From NCBI GenBank assembly GCA_946480685.1, contig CAMLLI010000227.1:1-6912 (forward strand): a DNA stretch of 6,912 bases, in the 5' to 3' direction. The stretch is from an uncultured Flammeovirgaceae bacterium (GTDB lineage Bacteria; Bacteroidota; Bacteroidia; Cytophagales; Cyclobacteriaceae). The first letter of the stretch is position 1; every line of letters begins with the position of its first letter. The translations under genes and the position numbers were made by a program. Below are positions 1 through 5,299 of this stretch, in pieces. Under the pieces are notes generated by a model, which saw nothing but the letters and a program-made list of their open reading frames with translations, searched no databases and had not been told where the DNA came from.

Positions 1-4
1 CACT

Positions 5-499
5 ATGAAAAACTTCGATTGGACAGCATACACAAAAAAGATAGCGATTCGTGCAGGTATAGCCGACATCTATGGTGCGTGGACTAAATCAAGCGAGTTG
101 GAAAAATGGTTTCTGCAGAAAGTAGAGTTTTACAACGCAACGGGTACACGCATCGATACAAATGCACATGCCCAGCCAGGAACACGCTATCAATGGCTCT
201 GGTACTTATACAAGGATCCAATGGAAGGGATAATCAAGGAAGCAAACGGCAAAGATCACCTGCAGTTTACGTTCGAAGGGGAATGCCTGGTAGATGTAAA
301 TCTTCGCGAAGAGAACGGGTATACCATCGTTGAACTTCGTCATCATAGTATTCCATTGGACGACCACTCAAGACAATTTGTACGACTGGGCTGCTCCAAC
401 GGCTGGACATTCTACCTGGCCAATCTCAAATCCGTATTGGAAGGCGGTATCGACTTGCGAAACAAAGATGAGAACCTGGTGCCGATGATCAACAACTAA
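5..499 (+). CDS. SRPBCC (AHSA1/START-like) domain protein
   Basis: A 164-residue protein of the SRPBCC superfamily, the helix-grip fold that encloses a hydrophobic pocket for a small ligand, in the branch related to the activator of Hsp90 ATPase (AHSA1). The layout is typical: an N-terminal strand and helix with the W-x-K-S-x-E-L-E-K-W-F pattern (residues 26-36), a run of beta strands (about 60-115), and a long C-terminal helix opened by GWTFYLANLKSVLEGGIDLR (133-152), which is the most recognisable part. No signal peptide or membrane segment is visible, so it should be cytoplasmic. The ATG at 5 gives the usual family length, but only four bases precede it, so the ribosome site and promoter are outside the window and a slightly earlier start cannot be excluded. 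A perfect hairpin follows the stop. The next gene is convergent, so this gene ends its own transcript. The ligand is unknown; bacterial members are often found near ECF sigma factors and YCII-type genes, which also occur further along here. Confidence 0.88.
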   Translation: MKNFDWTAYTKKIAIRAGIADIYGAWTKSSELEKWFLQKVEFYNATGTRIDTNAHAQPGTRYQWLWYLYKDPMEGIIKEANGKDHLQFTFEGECLVDVNLREENGYTIVELRHHSIPLDDHSRQFVRLGCSNGWTFYLANLKSVLEGGIDLRNKDENLVPMINN

Positions 500-520
500 A
501 TATACGTACTATATATACCT

Positions 521-551
521 GATAAGAGGATTGTACTCCGATCCTCTTATC
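521..551. terminator. Bidirectional hairpin between convergent genes
   Basis: GATAAGAGGAT (521-531) and ATCCTCTTATC (541-551) form a perfect 11-bp inverted repeat around a 9-nt loop. It lies between the stop of the SRPBCC gene (499) and the stop of the convergent AraC gene (565), the right place for a shared terminator. There is no long T-run on either side, so it may act mainly as a 3' end stabiliser or a weak intrinsic terminator. Confidence 0.7.
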
Positions 552-564
552 CTATATAGCAACG

Positions 565-1569
565 TCATGCTTCCGCGACAGCAAACTGATTACGATATTG
601 TGAGGGAGTCATTTGCATTTCGGCTTTAAATGCTAGGTTGAACGAAGTAACATTACCAAAGCCACAATCGTACGCTATCGTTTCGATTTTTTCACGTGCA
701 TAGTCCGGACTACTTAAAAGTATTTTAGCACGGGCAATCCTGTATTGGTTTACAAATTCAGCAAAGTTCTTCTGTTCGTATTCATTGATTACCTGCGACA
801 CATCGCGTGCTGCTACAGAAAGTTTTTCTGCCACCGTCTTCAACGATACATCGCTTTCGAGGTACATCTCTTTATTGGCAAACAAGTCTTTGATCTGTTC
901 GAGCAGGCGCCTGGACGCAACGGTATCCATACCTGACGATGTATATTTCTCTAATGCAAATACATGACGCTTTAACAATAGATACGAGAATATATACATG
1001 AGGAACGAGAAGAAAACAGCACCCAGTATATAGAATGGAATCAGGCGCGCGAAGATACCCACATACAGAAACCAGATGATGGTGACTCCGGCCGCTATAT
1101 TGCGATACCATGGCAACAGTCGCGCTCCTTTTAGCGAGCGTACCATATATACCCAACATGCAACCAGGTACAGCGCCATGTGTAAAAACACGAGCCAGAA
1201 AATGACAGACGTTAATATGTCACCTCGATTGGGAATGATCCGGCAACACAAAACAAAAACAGCAAAGGGAATCAAATGAAGATAATCGCGACCGGAAAAA
1301 TATTTCTTCTCAAACAACGCCTTGCCATAGAACCAGAGGAAAGGCCCTGTTATCAACATCCCCGACATAGCGAGGTTCCGAATCCACGGCTCCAGGGGTA
1401 TATAATTAAAGAGTACAGATTTACCGATGCGCAAGGTCAATCCCAGTAACACCAGTGCAAGCAGTATATTCGACTTCCTGTCCTTTACCGTAAAAAGATA
1501 GCCGCATAAAAACAACGCCTGGGCTACCCCCAAACAGCTCAACACCAGAATAACTGCATCCTTAATCAT
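565..1569 (-). CDS. Membrane-embedded AraC family regulator
   Basis: A 334-residue one-component regulator with a membrane sensor half and a DNA-binding half. The first 200 residues are strongly hydrophobic, with about seven segments (roughly 4-27, 34-50, 66-84, 97-113, 121-142, 159-177, 181-200). They are followed by a linker and a C-terminal AraC-type domain with two helix-turn-helix units: SLKTVAEKLSVAARDVSQVI (242-261), and a second at about 293-314 containing IETIAYDCGFGNVTSFNLAF, followed by the usual TPSQYR. It should sit in the cytoplasmic membrane with the HTH inside. I chose the ATG at 1569 because it places the first membrane helix directly at the N-terminus. A TTG at 1602 would add 11 residues (345 in total) and has an AGGA nine bases upstream, so it remains possible. 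A weak -7-like GACATTTG (minus strand, 1600-1607) would give a 30-nt leader for the ATG. The gene is divergent from the SDR gene, which suggests but does not prove that it regulates it. The signal is unknown. Confidence 0.87.
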   Translation of the reverse strand: MIKDAVILVLSCLGVAQALFLCGYLFTVKDRKSNILLALVLLGLTLRIGKSVLFNYIPLEPWIRNLAMSGMLITGPFLWFYGKALFEKKYFSGRDYLHLIPFAVFVLCCRIIPNRGDILTSVIFWLVFLHMALYLVACWVYMVRSLKGARLLPWYRNIAAGVTIIWFLYVGIFARLIPFYILGAVFFSFLMYIFSYLLLKRHVFALEKYTSSGMDTVASRRLLEQIKDLFANKEMYLESDVSLKTVAEKLSVAARDVSQVINEYEQKNFAEFVNQYRIARAKILLSSPDYAREKIETIAYDCGFGNVTSFNLAFKAEMQMTPSQYRNQFAVAEA

Positions 1570-1660
1570 TCTACTAAATACGAAAAGTGCTGCCGATTTC
1601 AAATGTCAACATCCTGAAAAGAGCTTTTCTCCCCCTTAAAGGCAAATCGCATAAAACGAG

Positions 1661-1715
1661 CAGCAAAGCCATTTTTTTAAAAATTGCAACTGTTAGCTGA
1701 GCCGTTCAGCAAAGC
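1661..1715. repeat. 9-bp direct repeat in divergent upstream region
   Basis: CAGCAAAGC occurs at 1661-1669 and again at 1707-1715, 46 bp start to start, in the spacer between the divergent membrane AraC gene and the SDR gene. The second copy overlaps a short palindrome, CAAAG-CAT-CTTTG (1710-1722). AraC proteins commonly bind direct repeats, so these are candidate operator half-sites. A 9-bp repeat in about 200 bp could still be chance. Confidence 0.35.
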
Positions 1716-1737
1716 ATCTTTGAGCTTTTTAACAAAA

Positions 1738-1765
1738 TTGGGCGTCCACGTTTACGCCAACTTTG
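1738..1765 (+). promoter_or_regulatory. Candidate promoter of the SDR gene with internal palindrome
   Basis: A TTG (1738-1740) and CAACTTTG (1758-1765) resemble the Bacteroidota -33 TTTG and -7 TAnnTTTG elements. The spacing is 17 bp, slightly short, and the -7 box has one mismatch. The -7 box ends 24 nt before the SDR ATG, and the leader between is A-rich. The spacer is bounded by GGCGT (1741-1745) and ACGCC (1754-1758), a 5-bp inverted repeat with an 8-bp gap that would suit an operator placed under the polymerase. Confidence 0.42.
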
Positions 1766-1789
1766 TATCATCAAAAACAAAAAAAGTAT

Positions 1790-2671
1790 ATGACAAAAGT
1801 TTGGTTTATAACCGGCAGTTCCCGCGGATTGGGAAGAAGCCTGGCAGAAGCAGTATTGGAAAAAGGACACAACGTAGTGGCTACCGCACGAAACACAGAT
1901 CAACTGGAAGATCTTGTCTCAAAATATCCCGGACAAATTCTTCCACTTAAACTAGATGTTAATGACGCAGCACAGATCAAGGCAAGTATTGAGAAAACGA
2001 TAAAGCATTTTGGTCGCATTGATATACTTGTCAACAATGCTGGCTTTGGTATAACCGGAGCAGCGGAAGCATTTACCGAAGAGCAGGTACGCAGTCAGCT
2101 TGAGACAAACCTATATGCACCTATTGCCGTAACGCGTGCGGTATTGCCCTATATGCGCAAGCAACGGAGCGGACATATACTTCAGATCAGTTCTATAGGA
2201 GGTCGTGTGGGTAATTCAGGGTTGACCATGTATCAGGCAGCCAAGTTTGGACTGAGCGGATTTAGCGAAGCGCTTGCTGGCGAAGTAGCTCCGCTTGGAA
2301 TTAAAGTTACTTCGGTTGAGCCGGGAGGCTTTCGTACGGATTGGGCCGGAAACTCTATGAGTTATGCACCGCGCGTGGAAGGTTACGAGACGACCGTAGA
2401 TACTCGTGCAGATTATTTTTCAAGCGGTTCATTTATACCGATGGGTGATCCTGTAAAAGCAGCACGTGTTATGATTGAGCTAACCGAACATCCGGAGCCA
2501 CCGGTACACCTTGTGCTGGGCAGTGAAGCAGCCGCGTTGTTAAAGCTCGCTGACGAAAAGCGAAAAACTGAATTTGAAAAATGGCTGCCGGTAACAACAT
2601 CAACCGATCATGATGAAGCCACTAACTTCCTGGACACTGAGCTCGGTAAAAGTTTTGCAGCACGCAGGTAA
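1790..2671 (+). CDS. Short-chain dehydrogenase/reductase (SDR), classical type
   Basis: A 293-residue NAD(P)-dependent oxidoreductase of the classical SDR family, acting on an unknown carbonyl or alcohol substrate in the cytoplasm. All core signatures are present: the nucleotide-binding turn TGSSRGLG (8-15), D56 for the adenine ring, NNAG (82-85), catalytic S135, and the Y148-x-x-x-K152 pair, with Ser 13 residues before Tyr as usual. The EPGG at 177-180 stands in the place of the usual PG motif. Arg12 in the glycine motif and Arg34 after the second strand, with no acidic residue there, favour NADP(H) over NAD(H). The C-terminal 90 residues extend past the minimal fold, as in longer SDRs annotated as oxidoreductases. 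The ATG at 1790 is preferred over an in-frame TTG at 1763 because it puts the first beta strand at residue 4 and because the candidate promoter overlaps the TTG. The gene lies between two AraC regulators. Confidence 0.93.
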   Translation: MTKVWFITGSSRGLGRSLAEAVLEKGHNVVATARNTDQLEDLVSKYPGQILPLKLDVNDAAQIKASIEKTIKHFGRIDILVNNAGFGITGAAEAFTEEQVRSQLETNLYAPIAVTRAVLPYMRKQRSGHILQISSIGGRVGNSGLTMYQAAKFGLSGFSEALAGEVAPLGIKVTSVEPGGFRTDWAGNSMSYAPRVEGYETTVDTRADYFSSGSFIPMGDPVKAARVMIELTEHPEPPVHLVLGSEAAALLKLADEKRKTEFEKWLPVTTSTDHDEATNFLDTELGKSFAARR

Positions 2672-2749
2672 GAATCCTGGAATGCATATATTTATCCATA
2701 GCATATTAAAATAAATATAGCGCACGGGAATCAGAATCATTTGCAGATT

Positions 2750-2766
2750 GTTGCCTGAACAGCAAC
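2750..2766. other. Short inverted repeat before the hairpin
   Basis: GTTGC (2750-2754) and GCAAC (2762-2766) are a perfect 5-bp inverted repeat around 7 nt. It lies five bases before the larger hairpin at 2771-2801, in the spacer between the SDR gene and the soluble AraC gene. It could be a small RNA stem or an operator. The stem is short enough to be chance. Confidence 0.25.
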
Positions 2767-2770
2767 CTTT

Positions 2771-2801
2771 ATACCAGGTGGGCACAAAAACCACCTGGTA
2801 T
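2771..2801 (+). terminator. Hairpin after the SDR gene
   Basis: ATACCAGGTGG (2771-2781) pairs perfectly with CCACCTGGTAT (2791-2801) across a 9-nt loop, and an AT-rich stretch follows (CATTTATATAATAAA). It starts 99 bp after the SDR stop and ends 31 bp before the next ATG at 2833. It is most simply the terminator of the SDR transcript. Because little room is left for a promoter behind it, it might instead lie in the leader of the AraC gene and reduce readthrough into it. Confidence 0.62.
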
Positions 2802-2832
2802 CATTTATATAATAAAGCAACCGACAATTGCT

Positions 2833-3639
2833 ATGTCACTACAAGTGAATAAAAACAGTCAGAATCGAATTACATATTCCTGCTACTTCAACAAGAGTCG
2901 CGAAGGCGAGCAGTTTGTTCCTGAGCATATATTCAGCTATCAGATAGCAGGCACGCTTACGCTTTATGACGGTGCGCAGGAGTATATATTTAAGGAAGGA
3001 GGTTTTCGTTTCATCAAACGCAATAACCTTCTCAAGTTTACGAAGCAGCCGCCTTCTGATGGTGAGTTCAAATCCGTTTCAATATATCTCGATCAGGAGA
3101 CGTTGCGCAAAATCAGTGTAGAGTATAATTATACCGCCAACAATATACACGAGGGGGACTCTATACTAAAACTCGAGCCGCATGCCATGTTCAGGAGTTA
3201 CCTGGAATCACTTGAACCTTATGACACGCTGAATGAACGTGGCAGTGACGAATTGGTATCACTAAAGTTAAAGGAAGCCATACTTATACTTATTAAGACG
3301 AACCCGGCATTAAAAGATATACTCTTCGATTTTTCCGAACCAGGTAAAATAGATCTGGAAGCGTTCATGAACAAGAACTATCATTTCAACGTTACGCTCA
3401 ATCGCTTTGCCTATCTCACTGGTCGAAGCCTTGCTACTTTTAAACGCGACTTCGAAAAAATATTTCACATATCTCCAAGTCGCTGGCTCCTGCAACGCAG
3501 ACTAAAGGAAGCATACTACCAGATTAAAGAGAAAGGCAAGAAACCTTCTGAAGTATATTTAGAAGTTGGCTTTGAAGATCTCTCGCATTTTTCATTTGCG
3601 TTTAAGAATGCTTTTGGACAGGCGCCTACGAAAGTGTAA
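2833..3639 (+). CDS. Soluble AraC family transcriptional regulator
   Basis: A 268-residue AraC/XylS-type regulator with no membrane segments. The N-terminal half (about 25-165) reads as a cupin-like sensor domain: SYQIAGTLTLYDGAQEYIFK (35-54) and the FRFIKRNNLLKF stretch (58-69) match the beta-barrel pattern of AraC effector-binding domains. The C-terminal 100 residues carry the two HTH units: TLNRFAYLTGRSLATFKRDF (188-207) followed by HISPSRWLLQRRLKEA, and PSEVYLEVGFEDLSHFSFAF (238-257), ending in FGQAPTKV. The protein stops right after the terminal conserved Pro, a common end for this subgroup. The ATG at 2833 has no strong Shine-Dalgarno site, which is normal for this phylum. It follows the SDR gene on the same strand after 161 bp and a hairpin, so it may be a separate unit or a readthrough partner. 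It could control the SDR; the effector is unknown. Confidence 0.9.
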   Translation: MSLQVNKNSQNRITYSCYFNKSREGEQFVPEHIFSYQIAGTLTLYDGAQEYIFKEGGFRFIKRNNLLKFTKQPPSDGEFKSVSIYLDQETLRKISVEYNYTANNIHEGDSILKLEPHAMFRSYLESLEPYDTLNERGSDELVSLKLKEAILILIKTNPALKDILFDFSEPGKIDLEAFMNKNYHFNVTLNRFAYLTGRSLATFKRDFEKIFHISPSRWLLQRRLKEAYYQIKEKGKKPSEVYLEVGFEDLSHFSFAFKNAFGQAPTKV

Positions 3640-3698
3640 GTGTATCCCGTTGCCTCGCAGCAAAAGGTTTACTGTATGTTACCTCGTTCAAGGCTACA

Positions 3699-4142
3699 TC
3701 AAAACTTCCTCAATATCACTACGCCGACAACAATCAGCGCGACACCTGCGATGCGCCAGAGGTTAATGGAATGTTGCTGTGGCACCAATATCTGAAAGTG
3801 GTCAAGCACCAGCGATATAACCATCTGTCCTAAAACAATAAGACCAAACGTGAGCGCGGGCCCAAGCTTCGGGAACGCCAGTATAATTACCGTAACATAA
3901 AACGCACCGAGTATTCCACCAAGCCACGCCTGCGGTGGTGCAGACTTTAGTCCGGTCCAGGAAACTGATTGGCCGGTAAAGAGTATATATAGTATCAATG
4001 CTGCTGAACCAACGACAAATGATATCAGCGATGCATACACCGGACTCTCTACAGCCTTGCCCATTTTTGCATTGAGCCCCGCCTGTATGGGCAGAAAAGA
4101 TCCCGCCAGTAACGAAAGAATTATCCAACCGAACTTGTTCAT
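3699..4142 (-). CDS. YdcZ-type (DUF606) DMT-family membrane protein
   Basis: A 147-residue integral membrane protein of the YdcZ/DUF606 family, a small half-size branch of the drug/metabolite transporter superfamily. Five hydrophobic helices are visible (about 4-22, 35-57, 73-90, 94-113, 127-145). Family marks are LPIQAGLNAKMGK (17-29), the GGILGAFYVTVI stretch (75-86), the GPALTFGLIVLGQM stretch (94-107), and the closing R-x-x-G-x-x-L-x-x-x-G-V pattern (130-141). The length is normal for the family; such short proteins may work as dimers. The substrate is not established for most members and cannot be read from the sequence. The ATG at 4142 is well supported by a candidate promoter whose -7 box ends 24 nt upstream. 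The gene is convergent with the soluble AraC gene (59 bp between stops, with no clear terminator hairpin) and divergent from the AhpD-like gene. Confidence 0.88.
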   Translation of the reverse strand: MNKFGWIILSLLAGSFLPIQAGLNAKMGKAVESPVYASLISFVVGSAALILYILFTGQSVSWTGLKSAPPQAWLGGILGAFYVTVIILAFPKLGPALTFGLIVLGQMVISLVLDHFQILVPQQHSINLWRIAGVALIVVGVVILRKF

Positions 4143-4166
4143 AGTAAAATCAAATTATTGCACTAA

Positions 4167-4197
4167 CAAGTATACCATCCGTGATCTGAAAAGCAAA
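4167..4197 (-). promoter_or_regulatory. Bacteroidota-type promoter of the DMT gene
   Basis: Read on the minus strand, TTTG (4197-4194), a 19-bp spacer, then TATACTTG (4174-4167). This fits the Bacteroidota primary sigma consensus TTTG / TAnnTTTG with one mismatch in the -7 box and ordinary spacing. The -7 box ends 24 nt before the ATG at 4142. It is the best promoter match in the window. Confidence 0.55.
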
Positions 4198-4283
4198 AGC
4201 AATCTTTTGAAGGCGCATACACAACTTATCTTCCACTTCTAAAAGGCACAATATCAACAACTTAATCACCATTCGGCTGAAAT

Positions 4284-4301
4284 TGAAAAAAATTTTTAAC
4301 A
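4284..4301. other. A-tract in the upstream region of the AhpD-like gene
   Basis: A run of seven A followed by five T (about 4286-4297), leading into TTTTTAACA, sits roughly 80-95 bp upstream of the AhpD-like ATG. Such tracts bend DNA and often lie above promoters. I could not find a convincing -33/-7 pair in the rest of 4143-4379; TAGGGTTG (4334-4341) is the nearest -7 look-alike but lacks a -33 partner. The final 30 bases before the ATG are an A/C-rich leader. Confidence 0.3.
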
Positions 4302-4379
4302 CGGATGTCCAATCCTGGAAGTCTCAGTCATTGTAGGGTTGTAAATCAAACATATCACAAACACATAAACATTAACAAC

Positions 4380-4841
4380 ATGGAACCAAGACTGAACTTC
4401 AACGAAAAAGGAAAAAGTGCTTTCAAAGCGATGTATGGCTTAACTGTATATCTTTCCAAATCATCCATTGAGAAATCCCTTCTGAATTTACTGTACTTCC
4501 GCGTATCACAGATCAATGGCTGTGCATATTGCCTCGACATGCACTCGAAAGACCTGCGTGCAAACGGTGAAACCGAACAGCGCCTCTATATGCTCGATGC
4601 CTGGAGAGAATCGCCAATCTATACCGACCGCGAACGCGCTGCACTGGCTTGGGCAGAAGCCATTACCAAAGCAAGCGTATCGGACGAAGTGTTTGAAGAG
4701 GTAAGAAGTCAATTCTCAGAAGATGAGGTTATAGAACTTACCGTTGCTGCCAACACCATTAATTCGTACAATAGAATTAATATAGCGTTTCGTCCGGTAG
4801 CAGGAACGTACCAACCGGGACAATTTGAAGTACACGCTTAA
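4380..4841 (+). CDS. AhpD-like carboxymuconolactone decarboxylase-family protein
   Basis: A 153-residue alpha-helical protein of the carboxymuconolactone decarboxylase (CMD)/AhpD-like superfamily. The hallmark is QINGCAYCLDMHSKD (44-58): Cys48-x-x-Cys51 with His55 four residues on, the redox pair and proton relay known from AhpD-type alkylhydroperoxidases. It is followed by the family stretch ending in RERAALAWAEAITK (84-97). The cysteine pair argues for peroxidase or disulfide-reductase chemistry rather than true decarboxylation, which does not depend on CxxC. It is probably cytoplasmic and oligomeric. An in-frame ATG at 4305 would add 25 residues of unlikely composition (SNPGSLSHCRVVNQTYHKH), so the ATG at 4380, preceded by an A/C-rich leader, is preferred. 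It is first in a + strand block with the DGPF gene (62 bp downstream) and the ECF sigma gene, and is likely co-transcribed with at least the former. Confidence 0.92.
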   Translation: MEPRLNFNEKGKSAFKAMYGLTVYLSKSSIEKSLLNLLYFRVSQINGCAYCLDMHSKDLRANGETEQRLYMLDAWRESPIYTDRERAALAWAEAITKASVSDEVFEEVRSQFSEDEVIELTVAANTINSYNRINIAFRPVAGTYQPGQFEVHA

Positions 4842-4903
4842 CCGCTAATTTTACACTATAAATTTTAAAAGGATCACATTGAAGTAACCATAAAAAATAT
4901 ACC

Positions 4904-5242
4904 ATGAAAGATTTCCTATTACTATTCCGCCAGCCGACCTACGACTATAGCAGCACATCACCGAAAGAAATGCAGGCACTTACCGAAAAATGGAAGAACT
5001 GGGTAGGCAGTATAGCCGCTCAGGGTAAATTAGCAGGCAACGGTACACGTCTTGCACAGGAAGGAAAAGTGCTGAAAGCCGGAGGCGTTGTAACCGATGG
5101 ACCGTTTGTAGAAATCCGTGAGCGCCTTGGCAGCTTTCTGATTGTAAAAGCAGAAAGTCTAGAAGAAGCTACTACATTAGCGCACGGTTGCCCCGCTATA
5201 GATGCGAACGGCAGCGTTGAGATAAGACCTATTATGAGTTAA
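4904..5242 (+). CDS. YCII-related DGPF-domain protein
   Basis: A 112-residue single-domain protein of the YCII-related (DGPF) family, a small alpha-beta dimeric fold with unclear chemistry. It opens with MKDFLLLFR, then a helix with the KEMQALTEKWKNWVGSI pattern (21-37), the G-x-L-A-G-N-G-T-R-L segment (41-50), and the defining TDGPFVE (64-70). The GSFLIVKAESLEEATTLAHG segment (76-95) follows, with His94 in the position usually conserved, and EIRPIM ends the domain. The length is standard. The start at 4904 follows an A-rich leader (TAAAAAATATACC). Genes of this family are the recognised genomic partners of ECF42 sigma factors, and one lies 57 bp downstream here. The role is unknown; proposed links to stress or detoxification rest on the gene's neighbours. 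Confidence 0.93.
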   Translation: MKDFLLLFRQPTYDYSSTSPKEMQALTEKWKNWVGSIAAQGKLAGNGTRLAQEGKVLKAGGVVTDGPFVEIRERLGSFLIVKAESLEEATTLAHGCPAIDANGSVEIRPIMS

Positions 5243-5256
5243 CGAATTATAGCCGA

Positions 5257-5290
5257 CAAAAACCACTCTGATCAACCGGAGTGGTTTTTG
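5257..5290 (+). terminator. Strong hairpin between DGPF gene and sigma gene
   Basis: CAAAAACCACTC (5257-5268) and GAGTGGTTTTTG (5279-5290) are a perfect 12-bp inverted repeat. A T-G wobble and a G-C pair extend the stem inward, leaving a six-base loop. The right arm ends in five T, as in a classical intrinsic terminator. It lies 14 bp after the DGPF stop and ends only 9 nt before the sigma factor ATG at 5300, so it occupies the sigma gene's leader and would affect its transcription or ribosome access. Confidence 0.8.
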
Positions 5291-5299
5291 AATTTTATT

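Noticed and set aside
872..1159. 95-codon open frame on the minus strand inside the membrane AraC gene
   Set aside because: It is out of frame within a well-supported gene, with no recognisable domain and composition typical of a shadow frame.
1616..1629. GAAAAG-AG-CTTTTC palindrome upstream of the membrane AraC gene as an operator
   Set aside because: Short, low-complexity A/T arms with a 2-bp gap; expected by chance in AT-rich DNA.
1763..1789. In-frame TTG at 1763 as start of the SDR gene
   Set aside because: It falls inside the candidate -7 box and adds a lysine/glutamine-rich stretch before the first Rossmann strand; the ATG at 1790 fits the family.
3640..3698. Terminator between the convergent soluble AraC and DMT genes
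   Set aside because: Only imperfect, short pairings (such as GGT/ACC around 3666-3683) could be found; no stem comparable with the other convergent junctions.
3802..4128. 108-codon open frame on the minus strand inside the DMT gene
   Set aside because: It overlaps a clear YdcZ-family protein in another frame and has no recognisable features.
4306..4311. TGTCCA as an ECF42 -35 element (reported actinobacterial ECF42 promoters have a TGTCGA-like box)
   Set aside because: One mismatch in six bases, no convincing matching -10 at the right distance, and the motif comes from a distant phylum; chance is the better explanation.
4305..4379. In-frame ATG at 4305 as start of the AhpD-like gene
   Set aside because: The 25 extra residues are not like the family N-terminus, whereas the protein from 4380 begins directly in the conserved MEPRLNFNEKG-type opening and has an A/C-rich leader.
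5288..5299. In-frame TTG at 5288 as start of the sigma factor
   Set aside because: It lies within the right arm of the hairpin and adds only four residues; the ATG at 5300 is the natural start.
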